From the NCBI GenBank assembly GCA_016192705.1, contig JACPTQ010000001.1, forward strand, positions 1-49,284: a stretch of DNA of 49,284 nt, read 5' to 3'. The position numbers and the translations under genes were made by a program. The notes under the pieces are model-generated. The model was not told the DNA's origin, did no database searches, and saw nothing but the letters and a program-made list of their open reading frames with translations. This document shows positions 1-7,790 of the stretch, piece after piece. Numbering within the stretch: position 1 is the first letter of the stretch; each line of letters begins with the position of its first letter. The DNA comes from Deltaproteobacteria bacterium. GTDB taxonomy: Bacteria; Myxococcota; JACPTQ01.

Positions 1-1
1 A

Positions 2-859
2 TCTGACCTTCCTGGGCAAAAACTCTTATTTCGCGGAAAAGTGCGCGACGTCTACGATCTCGGCGACGCCTTACTCATCGTGGCGACCGATCGCCTGTCG
101 GCCTTCGACGTTGTTCTCCCAACGCCGATTCCAGGCAAGGGCGAAATCCTGACGCAGCTCTCGAACTTTTGGTTCGCGAAGCTCGCGAGTGCGTCCCCCA
201 ATCACCTAACGGGTCGGCCCGTTCGCTCCGTCCTCAATGATGAAAGCCTCGCCGCACGTTACGCCGACCGATCGGTTGTCGTGGCGAAAGCGGAACCGCT
301 CAAGGTCGAAGCGATCGTGCGCGGCTACTTGGCTGGCTCCGGGCTCATTGAATATCGTGAAAAAGGGAGCGTGAGCGGGATTGCGCTTCCGCCCGGTCTT
401 CGCGAGGCCGATCGACTCCCCGCGCCCATTTTCACGCCGTCGACAAAGGCGCCTCGTGGGACGCACGATGAGAACATTTCGTTTGACGCGGCGGCGCGCA
501 TCGTTGGCGGTTCGATCCTCGAGGAAGTTCGCGCGCGCAGCCTCTCCTTATATAAGGAGGCGGTCGCCTGGGCGGAATCGCGTGGCATCCTACTTGCGGA
601 CACGAAGTTTGAATTTGGGCTGCTCGGAGGGAATCTTACGCTCATTGACGAAATCCTGACGCCCGACTCGTCGCGATTCTGGCCGGCCGCGGGCTACACC
701 CCGGGGCATTCGCAGCCGAGCTTTGATAAGCAGTTCGTACGGGACTTCCTCCTCTCATTGAAGTGGAACAAACAACCTCCTGGGCCGGTTTTGCCGCACG
801 ATGTCATTCGTAAGACTCTTGCGAAGTACCGCGAGGCGCTGGAGCGACTTTCGCGGTAA
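2..859 (+). CDS. purC: SAICAR synthetase, 5' end cut by window edge
   Basis: Phosphoribosylaminoimidazole-succinocarboxamide synthase joins aspartate to CAIR in purine synthesis, using ATP, in the cytoplasm. The frame is open to the left edge and reads [11 protein letters not shown], the usual N-terminal ATP-loop motif, so the true start lies a few residues outside the window. The GTG at 41 falls inside this motif and is not the start. Family signatures are present: LADTKFEFG and [14 protein letters not shown]. The C-terminus ([19 protein letters not shown]) is typical of the single-domain, roughly 300-residue form. No other purine gene is in view, and nothing downstream is close enough to share its transcript. 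Confidence 0.96.
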   Translation, partial: SDLPGQKLLFRGKVRDVYDLGDALLIVATDRLSAFDVVLPTPIPGKGEILTQLSNFWFAKLASASPNHLTGRPVRSVLNDESLAARYADRSVVVAKAEPLKVEAIVRGYLAGSGLIEYREKGSVSGIALPPGLREADRLPAPIFTPSTKAPRGTHDENISFDAAARIVGGSILEEVRARSLSLYKEAVAWAESRGILLADTKFEFGLLGGNLTLIDEILTPDSSRFWPAAGYTPGHSQPSFDKQFVRDFLLSLKWNKQPPGPVLPHDVIRKTLAKYREALERLSR

Positions 860-1350
860 CCTGTTGCGGCAACCCGTTGAATTTATTTGGGTCGCGGGAT
901 TGAATTTTTTGGACCCACGCGCGTCTAATAGGTGGTAGATGGTGGGATATTCGCCGGAGGGTCTGTTGTGAATCGGGCGCACAAGCCGTATGATTATCCA
1001 TGCCGGATTCGCGAGCCCAGAAATGGAGATTAGGCGGCCAAAAGCTTGACACGGGTGAGGCCACCCAATAGCATCGCGAACACTGTTAACCCTTTTCGTA
1101 CTTTCGTATCCGAGAGTAGGAGCCCCAGGGCAGACAGGGATGCATGTGCGACCGTCACCGAAGAGGTTCGGGGGCGGCATGTTGGTTGCTCCTCGTCCGA
1201 CCAAGGCGGTGCGTCAGGCGGCGCGTCGACCGAGGGTGGATGAAGAGAGTTTTGATTGGTTTGAGGGTTAAGTAGAGTCTGTGAAACAGGGCGGTGTGGG
1301 CGTTTCGGCGTCTTCACCGTGGTGGTTTTGGGAAACCTAGGAGGAAACGA
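860..1350. other. Long non-coding stretch between purC and barrel gene
   Basis: This stretch of about 490 bases holds no convincing gene. Short open frames exist on both strands but have no ribosome binding site and no recognisable sequence. A promoter-like pair lies at 1046-1074. A short imperfect dyad (TGGGTC and GACCCA, about 887-916) and two copies of TTGAATTT lie just after purC; no T-run follows, so I do not call a terminator. If the promoter is real, the next gene has a leader of roughly 270 bases. Confidence 0.5.
1046..1074 (+). promoter_or_regulatory. Candidate sigma-70 promoter with dyad in spacer
   Basis: TTGACA at 1046-1051 is a perfect -35 box. A 17-base spacer separates it from TAGCAT at 1069-1074, which matches four of six -10 positions. 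The spacer holds GGGTG-AGGC-CACCC, a small perfect dyad that could be a regulator site or chance. It points toward the barrel gene at 1351, with a leader of about 270 bases. There is no expression evidence. Confidence 0.35.
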
Positions 1351-1947
1351 ATGAAACGGTTATTGACGGTTGCCGCGGTTCTTACGATGTCGAGTGGCGC
1401 GGCGCTCGCGAAGCAGGGCGATTTTAGCGTCGGCTTCGGGTTAGGGTACGGCTTTCAATACTTTCCAAAGCAGACGGTCAATGGCGTCGAGACGCCGTCA
1501 GGCGTGAAGCCGGGCGCCCTCGATTTCATCGTGCCGATCATGTACGAGTGGCGACAGAACATGGCGCTCTCGCTCGAGCTCTTGGGCGCGATGAACACGT
1601 CGGAAGATGCGGCGAACAACGAGATCAACACGACGACGAACACGAAGACCAAGGCGAAGATCGTTGGGTCGCGCCCTGGTATCTTCCTGTACTTAGGCGA
1701 TGACCGCGGCTATCGGAAGATGGGCGCATCGCGGCTTTACCTGCGCGCGGCCGTTCCGCTCGAGTACAACGTGACGACGGGCGAACTCCAGTTCGGGTTC
1801 CTCGTGGGCGCTGGGCTCGAGTTTAACTACAAGAGCTGGGGGCTCTGGGGCGAGGTGCTCGCGGTCCCGGCGTTCTACAAGGCGGGTGGCGAGAATCGGT
1901 TCTACTTGCCGATGGAGTTCCACGCGGGCGCGATCCTGCACTTCTAG
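1351..1947 (+). CDS. Predicted secreted outer-membrane beta-barrel protein
   Basis: This 198-residue protein starts with a Sec signal peptide: MKRLL, a hydrophobic stretch, then a small-residue site near GAALA at about residue 20. The rest is alternating polar and aromatic sequence with many glycines. It ends in F (GAILHF), as many barrel proteins do for BAM recognition. The ATG at 1351 is chosen over an upstream in-frame ATG at 1294 because AGGAGG lies 7 bases before it and the signal peptide begins there. I recognise no specific family. It stands alone and is closed by a strong terminator. Confidence 0.8.
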   Translation: MKRLLTVAAVLTMSSGAALAKQGDFSVGFGLGYGFQYFPKQTVNGVETPSGVKPGALDFIVPIMYEWRQNMALSLELLGAMNTSEDAANNEINTTTNTKTKAKIVGSRPGIFLYLGDDRGYRKMGASRLYLRAAVPLEYNVTTGELQFGFLVGAGLEFNYKSWGLWGEVLAVPAFYKAGGENRFYLPMEFHAGAILHF

Positions 1948-2004
1948 TGTGACGCGATCGTCGTTGTGCGGCGAGTCAGCGACGACGAACCGAAACGACA
2001 TAAG

Positions 2005-2034
2005 ACGGCGGGTTAAGAGCCCGCCGTTTTTTTT
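2005..2034 (+). terminator. Rho-independent terminator after the barrel gene
   Basis: An 8-base perfect stem (ACGGCGGG at 2005-2012 and CCCGCCGT at 2020-2027) with a 7-base loop is followed by eight T residues (2027-2034) on the plus strand. It ends the gene at 1351-1947. The last codons of the convergent minus-strand glycosyltransferase lie inside it (its stop is 2013-2015). On the minus strand the hairpin is not followed by a T-run. Confidence 0.9.
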
Positions 2035-2723
2035 CGCGAGAACCGCCAGCGCCACCAGTAATGAAAGAGGTCGCGGGTCGCGCGGGCGATGACTTTGGGC
2101 TTGCCGCCGGCGGCTTCGCCGTGTTCGCGCGGGACGTAGCCAATTTCGACTTCGGTCAGACGAAAGCCGGCGTCGCGCGCCTTGATGCAAATCTCCGCTG
2201 TGATGAAGACGCTGCCATATTCGACGTCGAACTTTTCGAAGATGGCGCGGCGGTACATGTGAACGTAATTGAATTGGCGCTGCGGCATGGCGAACAGAAG
2301 TTTCACGAGGCCGATGTAAACGACGGAGCTGAATTTGCGCCGGAGCGAGTAGTCGCGGCGGTCGGAGCGAAGGCCGACGACCACGTCCGCGTGTTCGGCG
2401 GCGGCGATGTAACGTGGAAGATGATCGAGATCGATGGCGATGTCGGCCGGGATAAAGATGATCCAATCGCCGCGTGCTTCGCGGATACCCGTCTTGACGC
2501 CGCTTCCGGGGCCGAGGTTCTGCGGGTGTCGAATCAGACGGATTCGCCCGTCGCGTGTCTGAAAACCCTCAACAACGGCCGCCGTGCTGTCCGTCGATCC
2601 ATCGTCGACGACAAGAACCTCAAAATCGCGGGCGTAAAGTGCGGCCTTTTCAAGGATAGAGGGAAGATGCGTGCGCAGATTCACCTCTTCGTTGAACGCG
2701 GGGATGAGAATCGTTAGGAACAC
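2013..2723 (-). CDS. Family 2 glycosyltransferase, polyprenyl-phosphate type
   Basis: This 236-residue GT-A fold protein opens with the classic GT2 start (LTILIPAFNEEVNL), followed by VVDDGSTDS at about residues 40-48 for nucleotide-sugar binding and PADIAIDLD near residue 92, in the place of the metal-binding DxD. It resembles dolichyl- or undecaprenyl-phosphate mannosyl or glucosyl transferases but has no C-terminal membrane segments, so it is probably peripheral, with a basic tail. Substrate and acceptor cannot be told from sequence. Its neighbour upstream on this strand is a VanX-like dipeptidase, from which a mobile element separates it; the two were probably once 12 bases apart in one operon. 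Confidence 0.85.
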   Translation of the reverse strand: MFLTILIPAFNEEVNLRTHLPSILEKAALYARDFEVLVVDDGSTDSTAAVVEGFQTRDGRIRLIRHPQNLGPGSGVKTGIREARGDWIIFIPADIAIDLDHLPRYIAAAEHADVVVGLRSDRRDYSLRRKFSSVVYIGLVKLLFAMPQRQFNYVHMYRRAIFEKFDVEYGSVFITAEICIKARDAGFRLTEVEIGYVPREHGEAAGGKPKVIARATRDLFHYWWRWRFSRKKTAGS

Positions 2724-2762
2724 GCGATCACTTTATCAAAGCCACGAGTCGCGTACAGGAAA

Positions 2763-3106
2763 CCCTGGTTCCCGGATAACGGGGAAGATTTGAGTGGGGC
2801 GGGCGGGGTCTGGGCTCGCTCCGGCTCGCGGAAGTCCTCGGGTCTGATATGAAATGTGAGTCTGCACGAATTGAATCAAACATCACGAGAACGGCAATCC
2901 CACGCTCCATCGGCACCTCATCCCCTGCACAAAGGTGCGCTACGGGCTGCAGCGCGATATCGGCTGGGACCGCTGAGCTTTCACGTGCCTCTGAACTTCC
3001 GATCAATCGCACGTCTTAAGTCAGACCCGAGGACGTCGGCGCGCCGAAGCGGCCCCCGCCGATCCTACGCACAGAAGAGAACTGGTCGCTTATCCGGGGA
3101 TCAGAG
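2763..3106. mobile_element. MITE-like element, copy A (344 bp)
   Basis: The ends are inverted repeats: CCCTGGTTCCCGGATAA (2763-2779) against TTATCCGGGGATCAGAG (3090-3106), 14 of 17 matching. Inside, GTCCTCGGGTCTGA (2834-2847) recurs inverted at 3021-3034. A 9-base direct repeat, TACAGGAAA (2754-2762 and 3107-3115), flanks it, as expected for a target-site duplication. It carries no credible gene. Both arms resemble copy B at 14264-14801, which has about 190 extra bases in the middle. The right tip supplies the last codon and the stop of the VanX-like gene. The family is not identified. The whole 2724-3100 gap is this element plus a short left flank. Confidence 0.8.
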
Positions 3107-3724
3107 TACAGGAAAGCGTGCGGCGTCGGGCGCGTTGAAATGCCACCACTCGGTGGTGATGGCGCGAAAACCCGCGCGCAGCATGGCGCGCCGCAGTCGC
3201 TCGCGGTTCTTTTTCGCGACGACCGGAAGATCGCGGGCGCGGGCGTGCGCGCGCGGCGAAAACTCGTCGTGTGGCGTTGGCATCTCAACTTCGTGTCCGC
3301 TCTCATCGACGAGCGTCACGTCGATGGCGGCGCCTCGGTTGTGGTTCGACCCCTTCGCAGGATTTCCGACGTAGCGTTCATCGGGGACGAGCCTCCACAT
3401 CTCGCGCTGAACCGACAATGGGCGGTAGCAGTCCCAAACCTTGATGCGCAGTCGGTGTGCCGAAAGGAAGCGCTGCGCGCGGGCGAGACGTTTTGCCGTT
3501 TCGGGGCGCAAAAGGCAGCGTGCACCGGCCGGATAAACGGCGCGCTTTAAAAAGTTGTCCGCGGTTGCGTAGCGAAGGTCAACGACGAGGTTCTTGACGA
3601 CCGTCGCTGCGTCGACGAGGCCAGCGTTGCGCGCCGCGCGAGGCGCGGATACGGCGGCCAGCGGGAGAAATGATAACCCTGCAAGGCACGCGGCCGTCGC
3701 GGTGAGAAAAGGTGGCGCCCTCAT
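3101..3724 (-). CDS. VanX/DdpX-like D-alanyl-D-alanine dipeptidase
   Basis: A 207-residue secreted zinc peptidase of family M15D that cleaves D-Ala-D-Ala or related dipeptides, probably in the periplasm for peptidoglycan recycling. It has a signal peptide (residues 1 to about 26). The zinc and catalytic motifs are intact: SNHNRGAAID (the SxHxxGxAxD motif) and EWWHF near the C-terminus. There are no vanH or vanA neighbours, so resistance is not implied. The gene follows the B12-binding gene by 12 bases. Its final leucine codon and stop come from the tip of the mobile element; read through the other copy of the target repeat, the frame would have ended RDSWL-stop at 2736. Confidence 0.9.
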   Translation of the reverse strand: MRAPPFLTATAACLAGLSFLPLAAVSAPRAARNAGLVDAATVVKNLVVDLRYATADNFLKRAVYPAGARCLLRPETAKRLARAQRFLSAHRLRIKVWDCYRPLSVQREMWRLVPDERYVGNPAKGSNHNRGAAIDVTLVDESGHEVEMPTPHDEFSPRAHARARDLPVVAKKNRERLRRAMLRAGFRAITTEWWHFNAPDAARFPVL

Positions 3725-3736
3725 CGCTCGCGAAAT

Positions 3737-4150
3737 CTACGCGCGTGGGCGAACGTTGGCGCGAATCCAATCGACGATAGCCGTCGATGACGTGCCGGGC
3801 GTGAAGACTTCAGAAATCCCCATCGTCTTGAGGTCGGCGATGTCCTCAGCCGGGATGATTCCGCCCGCAAAGACGACGATCGATTCGCCGCCTTGCGCGC
3901 GCAGGAGCCCCAAAACTTTTGGCAACAATACGTTGTGAGCGCCCGAGAGAATCGAAAGCCCCACGGCGTCGACGTCCTCTTCGAGCGCGGCCCGTGCGAT
4001 CATCTCAGGTGTTTGGTGAAGCCCCGTATAAATGACTTCGAACCCGGCATCGCGAAGGGCGCGCGCGACGACTTTCGCACCGCGATCGTGCCCGTCAAGG
4101 CCCGGTTTCCCAACGAGGATCCGAATCCGTCTTTCACTTGTCGTCGACAT
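3737..4150 (-). CDS. Stand-alone B12-binding subunit of acyl-CoA mutase
   Basis: A 137-residue cobalamin-binding domain equal to the C-terminal part of methylmalonyl-CoA mutase. It shows [19 protein letters not shown] with the DxHxxG motif, whose histidine is the lower cobalt ligand, followed by SILSGAH and GGIIP on the nucleotide loop. Split mutases (archaeal and some bacterial) carry this as a separate small subunit beside a catalytic barrel protein. No catalytic subunit, MeaB or epimerase is in this window, so its partner must be encoded elsewhere. The substrate could be methylmalonyl-, ethylmalonyl- or isobutyryl-CoA. It sits mid-operon on the minus strand. Confidence 0.9.
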   Translation of the reverse strand: MSTTSERRIRILVGKPGLDGHDRGAKVVARALRDAGFEVIYTGLHQTPEMIARAALEEDVDAVGLSILSGAHNVLLPKVLGLLRAQGGESIVVFAGGIIPAEDIADLKTMGISEVFTPGTSSTAIVDWIRANVRPRA

Positions 4151-4200
4151 CGGGCAACGGGATAGCGAAGTTGCGCGCGCTTGTCAAAGCGGCGTCGCTC

Positions 4201-4665
4201 TCACTCCGACAGCGGTCGCTTGGTACGACGCGCCGACCGCACGCGCGGCGGCGGTTCGGTCTCACGAACGCCTTCATCGGGCGTCATTCGCGCTTCGCGG
4301 GCGCCGTTGGGAAACTCGCGCGACACTTCGCGCGATGGCTCCATCCCGCGTGACGGCGATGCCACGCGGCGCTTCTGAGGCACTGGCGGCTCGTGCAACT
4401 CCGCGTCGGAGTCGATCGCCTCGTCCTTCGCGTCATCGGCCTCGTCGGCGCCTTCATGTTCGGCGGCTTCGTCGTCGCCAGCGGCTTTCGGCATTCGCGC
4501 TTGGACGAGTAAATAGAGAACGCCGTACGCCATGACCGCCATGATCCCAAGCAGCACCCAGACGAGCACCATGGGATTCGCCCAGAGCAGTGCGATGATG
4601 AGGATAAGCCCCAGCAAAAGACCGCCGGTGATGAGATGGGCACGGCCCTTGCGGGTCATGTCCAT
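4201..4665 (-). CDS. Two-helix membrane protein with acidic/basic tail
   Basis: I do not recognise this 154-residue protein. Two hydrophobic helices lie at about residues 10-29 and 31-53. A long, low-complexity cytoplasmic tail follows, acidic first (about residues 60-92, rich in D, E and A) and then basic and proline-rich. Membrane topology with both termini inside is likely. Start could be ATG 4665 or the in-frame ATG at 4659. It lies 40 bases after the MshEN-receiver gene and 50 bases before the B12-binding gene, so it is probably cotranscribed. Confidence 0.7.
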   Translation of the reverse strand: MDMTRKGRAHLITGGLLLGLILIIALLWANPMVLVWVLLGIMAVMAYGVLYLLVQARMPKAAGDDEAAEHEGADEADDAKDEAIDSDAELHEPPVPQKRRVASPSRGMEPSREVSREFPNGAREARMTPDEGVRETEPPPRVRSARRTKRPLSE

Positions 4666-4705
4666 CGTTGTAACACCCGCCCATTCGGCGGTTCAAGTTT
4701 TCCTC

Positions 4706-6130
4706 TTAGAGCATGCGAATAAGGTGCTCTTTGATCTTCTCGCGCATGTCGGTGTCGCGACAACTCTTCAGTGCGCGCTCCCACATCTCGGCGGCCTTAT
4801 TGACGAACCCGAGCTTTTGATAAAGAACGGCAATCGTTTTGAGCGCGGCGAAAAACTCGGGCGCCAGCGCAATGGTGCGCTCATACTCGGCGATCGCTTG
4901 ATAGATGAGCTTCTTTTCAAAATAGAGGTTCGCGAGCAGGAACGAAATCTTCGGCGACATCGGATCGATTGCGCCCGCCTGTCGTATCGTCTGAATCGCG
5001 TCGTCCGTCTTGCCTTCTTTGTGAAGCGCAATCGCCTGGCCGTAAAGCGCCTCCGCATCGCGCGAAATATTCTCCTGTCTCTCGGCGGTGGGTTGCGCGG
5101 CGCGCCCTTCGAGCAGCGCTTTAACGGATTGTAAAAGCATCGCGACGTTGAACGGCTTTTCGATGTAGCAGTCCGCGCCGTAGAGCTTTTTGACGTCTTC
5201 CTCGAATCGCCACCCGCGATAAACGGCGCTCAGCATAATGACAGGAATGTGGCCAAACCGCTGACTTTGCTTGACCTTGCGGCAGACGTCGAAACCGTGC
5301 ACTTCGGGGAGCATCGCGTCGAGCAAAATCAAGTCAGGATGAACCGCCTTGATCATTTGCAGGGCTTGTAATCCGCGGTCTGCGGCGAGAACTTCGTGCC
5401 CCGCTTTCTCCATGATCGTCGTGAGCATCTTCGAAATCTCTTCGTCATCTTCGATCACGAGAATGCGCCGCCGCGACGCTCCGGTACGCTGGACTGGCTG
5501 CGCGAGGCGCTCGTCAAACACCTCCTCGTTGATGGTAAGCCGAGAAAACGTCACGTTGGGCGGGTCGATGCGCGCGGCAGCCGCGGCTTTGGCGGCCATT
5601 TCAGCGGTCACAATTTCGAGGTAGCCGTTTGGTCCTTGGCGCGTCGAACCCATGTCGACTTCGTTGCCGACGAGAAACTCCTGGTGCGACTGAACGCCGA
5701 GCGTGTAAACGCGGTCGATCGTGTCGCGCACGGTTGCCTCAACCGCAACGTGCTCGATGATTCGCTTGCCCGTCACAAATTGAAGCTCGTTCAACACCTG
5801 CAGGTCGTGTGGATTCGCCATCGCGACGATGAGCGCACCGCCATCGACCATCGCCGGCAACACCGTGTATTTGAAGGCGATGTCGCGCGGGACAAGCTGA
5901 GATGTGGCGATGCGGATGATCGACTTACCGATGTGGACCGCCGGCACGCCGTACTGTTTCGACAAGTAAATGGCAAGCGATCGTTCGGGGAGAAAACCCA
6001 TCGCGAGACAGTGCGACGCAAAGCGACCCCCGAACCGCTTCTGCATGCCGAGCGCGCTGCGAAGCTGCATCTCGTCGATAAGGCCGTCCTCAAGGAGGAG
6101 TTGCCCAAGCGACTTTTTCGCCTTTGTCAT
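4706..6130 (-). CDS. MshEN - receiver - TPR protein
   Basis: This 474-residue cytoplasmic protein has three parts. Residues 5-145 form a type II secretion/MshE N-terminal domain (LGQLLLEDGLI, then LPAMVDGGALIVAMANP), a fold that in MshE-type ATPases binds cyclic di-GMP. Residues 222-342 are a receiver domain with the acidic pair E-D-D near 227-229, phospho-acceptor D271 (LILLDAMLPE) and a conserved lysine in YIEKPF. Residues 362-465 hold two or three TPR repeats. No ATPase domain is present. Start 6130 is chosen because MTKAKKSLGQ matches family starts; the upstream extension to 6202 looks non-coding. A role linking phosphorylation to pili or secretion is inference. Confidence 0.85.
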   Translation of the reverse strand: MTKAKKSLGQLLLEDGLIDEMQLRSALGMQKRFGGRFASHCLAMGFLPERSLAIYLSKQYGVPAVHIGKSIIRIATSQLVPRDIAFKYTVLPAMVDGGALIVAMANPHDLQVLNELQFVTGKRIIEHVAVEATVRDTIDRVYTLGVQSHQEFLVGNEVDMGSTRQGPNGYLEIVTAEMAAKAAAAARIDPPNVTFSRLTINEEVFDERLAQPVQRTGASRRRILVIEDDEEISKMLTTIMEKAGHEVLAADRGLQALQMIKAVHPDLILLDAMLPEVHGFDVCRKVKQSQRFGHIPVIMLSAVYRGWRFEEDVKKLYGADCYIEKPFNVAMLLQSVKALLEGRAAQPTAERQENISRDAEALYGQAIALHKEGKTDDAIQTIRQAGAIDPMSPKISFLLANLYFEKKLIYQAIAEYERTIALAPEFFAALKTIAVLYQKLGFVNKAAEMWERALKSCRDTDMREKIKEHLIRML

Positions 6131-6142
6131 CGATCTCTTTGA

Positions 6143-6172
6143 ATCATAGCAACTGCGCGAAAACCCAGTCAA
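6143..6172 (-). promoter_or_regulatory. Candidate promoter for the MshEN-receiver operon
   Basis: On the minus strand TTGACT (6172-6167) is separated by 18 bases from TATGAT (6148-6143), matching five of six positions in each box. Transcription would begin around 6136, only a few bases before the ATG at 6130, so the messenger would have almost no leader. It lies in the gap shared with the divergent heme operon. Confidence 0.5.
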
Positions 6173-6222
6173 ACTCTTGCCCAGTTGACTTCTCACGTCC
6201 ACGAGGTGATGAATATCGATCC

Positions 6223-7254
6223 ATGGATACCCTCGATCGAAAGATTCTGAATCGTTTACAGGCGGACATCCCGTTCGTTGCTCGACCCTTTGCCGAAATT
6301 GCCACGGCGCTCGATTCGTCGGAAGACGAAGTCTTAAGGCGCGTCGAACGACTCAAAAAGGAGGAGCGCGTCATCCGCCAGATTTCCGCGATATTCGACA
6401 CGCGAAGCCTGGGTTACGCGTCGAGCCTCGTCGCCGCTGCGGTTCCAGCCGCGAGCGTTCAGCACGCCGCGCAAGTCTTGAACGGGCACCCCGGTGTTTC
6501 GCACAACTACGAGCGCGACAACCGTTTCAACATCTGGTTTACGATTGCGGTGCCGCCTGAGAGTTCGCTCGAAAAAACAGTTGCCCGTCTCGGCGAACTC
6601 GCGCGGGTTGAGACGATTCGAACTCTCCAGACGCTCCGGCTTTTCAAGATCGCCGTCAAGCTCGACGTCGCTGAAGAGCGGGCCATCACGGCAAAAGACG
6701 ACGATGAGTCACCGTACAGCGACGAAAAACGCAGCGCCCCGCGTCAACTCACGGCCGACGACCGCGTGTTCATTCGGGAAATGCAGCGCGACATCGACCT
6801 CGTGGCGCAGCCATTTGATCGCGTCGCAGATGCGCTGGGGGTGTCGCTTTCCGCGCTTTTTGGGAAGGCCGAGAGTTTGCAAAAAGAGGGTGTCATGCGA
6901 CGTTTCGCGGCCATATTGCGGCACCAGAAGGCTGGATTTGTTGCGAATGGAATGGGCGTCTGGAAGGTGCGCGGCGCACAGATTGCGGAGGTCGGTGCAA
7001 AATTTGCCGCCTACCAGGCCGTTTCTCATTGTTACGAGCGCCCAGTCTACGCGGACTGGCCGTATGCGGTGTTTTCGATGATTCACGGAAAGAGTGAGGC
7101 GGCCGTTCGCGAAATTGCTGCGACCATGTCGAAGGAGACAGGTGTGTCGGAGTACGACATCTTGTTTTCGACGCGCGAATTCAAAAAGACGAGGGTGCAG
7201 TACTTCACGGACGATACCCCGAACTGGGAAGCGAGGTTCATGAATGGCCCGTGA
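6223..7254 (+). CDS. Fused siroheme decarboxylase (AhbA-AhbB type), Lrp/AsnC fold
   Basis: This 343-residue protein holds two Lrp/AsnC-like modules, each a winged helix followed by an alpha-beta domain. Module one (1-160) has LDRKILNRLQ and ARPFAEIA; module two (about 182-343) has REMQRDIDLVAQPFDRVA and HCYERPVYADWPY, which is the AhbB/NirL-type signature. The enzyme removes two acetate carboxyls from siroheme to give 12,18-didecarboxysiroheme, toward heme by the Ahb route or toward heme d1. AhbA and AhbB are usually separate genes. A plain transcription factor is less likely given these motifs and the cytochrome c maturation neighbours. Start ATG 6223 has GAGGTGAT upstream. Its end overlaps ccmE by 11 bases. 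Confidence 0.85.
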   Translation: MDTLDRKILNRLQADIPFVARPFAEIATALDSSEDEVLRRVERLKKEERVIRQISAIFDTRSLGYASSLVAAAVPAASVQHAAQVLNGHPGVSHNYERDNRFNIWFTIAVPPESSLEKTVARLGELARVETIRTLQTLRLFKIAVKLDVAEERAITAKDDDESPYSDEKRSAPRQLTADDRVFIREMQRDIDLVAQPFDRVADALGVSLSALFGKAESLQKEGVMRRFAAILRHQKAGFVANGMGVWKVRGAQIAEVGAKFAAYQAVSHCYERPVYADWPYAVFSMIHGKSEAAVREIAATMSKETGVSEYDILFSTREFKKTRVQYFTDDTPNWEARFMNGP

Positions 7255-7783
7255 TGCGTCGTCCCCACAGCCGATCGATGTGACCCTCGACGCGGAAGTT
7301 CGGCGCGGGCGGCGCGATCGCAATCTGTACGTCGCAATCACGGTTCTCGTGCTGGTTGCGGGACTGCTTTACCTTGCGGTGTCGGGCCTCGGGTCGGGGT
7401 CACGGTGGGACTTGACGGTGTCGCAGGCGGCGGCGCGCATCGGCGAGTTCAAGGCGGCGGATGTGCGGGTGCGCGGGAAGTTGGTCGACGATTCGCTCGC
7501 GCGGATGCCGGGTGAGAAGTTTGGCGTCACGTTTGCGATGTTTACGGAAGGGGATCGGATTCACGTCGATTACTACGACAAGGCACCCGACCCGCTCGTC
7601 AACGGCGCCGAGGTGACGGTCGAAGGGAAATTCAAGGACGACGGGCGATTCCTAGCGACGCGTGTTTTTGCGAAGTGCCCGTCGAAGTATGAGGGGAAGG
7701 GAAAGCCGGGGCCGGGGTACGGAGGGAAGCGAACAGGCGCAGGGTATCCGGGTAGCGGGTTTCCGGGCGCGGGCGCGCGTTGA
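7244..7783 (+). CDS. ccmE: CcmE heme chaperone, CxxxY variant
   Basis: A 179-residue periplasmic heme chaperone of cytochrome c maturation system I. It has one N-terminal anchor helix (about residues 28-47) and an OB-fold beta domain (VRVRGKLVDDSL, FTEGDRIHVDYY, GAEVTVEGKF). Where the common form has HxxxY with a heme-binding histidine, this one reads FAKCPSKYEGK, placing Cys145 and Tyr149 in CxxxY. That form is known from archaea and some sulfate-reducing deltaproteobacteria. A glycine-rich tail follows. Start ATG 7244 has GAGG upstream and overlaps the previous stop. Confidence 0.93.
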   Translation: MARDASSPQPIDVTLDAEVRRGRRDRNLYVAITVLVLVAGLLYLAVSGLGSGSRWDLTVSQAAARIGEFKAADVRVRGKLVDDSLARMPGEKFGVTFAMFTEGDRIHVDYYDKAPDPLVNGAEVTVEGKFKDDGRFLATRVFAKCPSKYEGKGKPGPGYGGKRTGAGYPGSGFPGAGAR

Positions 7784-7790
7784 GGCGGTT

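Noticed and set aside
1030-1317. A minus-strand 95-codon frame ending in a hydrophobic stretch, as a possible small protein upstream of the barrel gene.
   Set aside because: No ribosome site, an unnatural proline-rich start, and overlap with the candidate promoter and leader.
3101-3724. The VanX-like gene as a vancomycin-resistance determinant.
   Set aside because: No vanH, vanA, vanR or vanS genes are nearby. The secreted form in a didermic host fits peptidoglycan dipeptide recycling.
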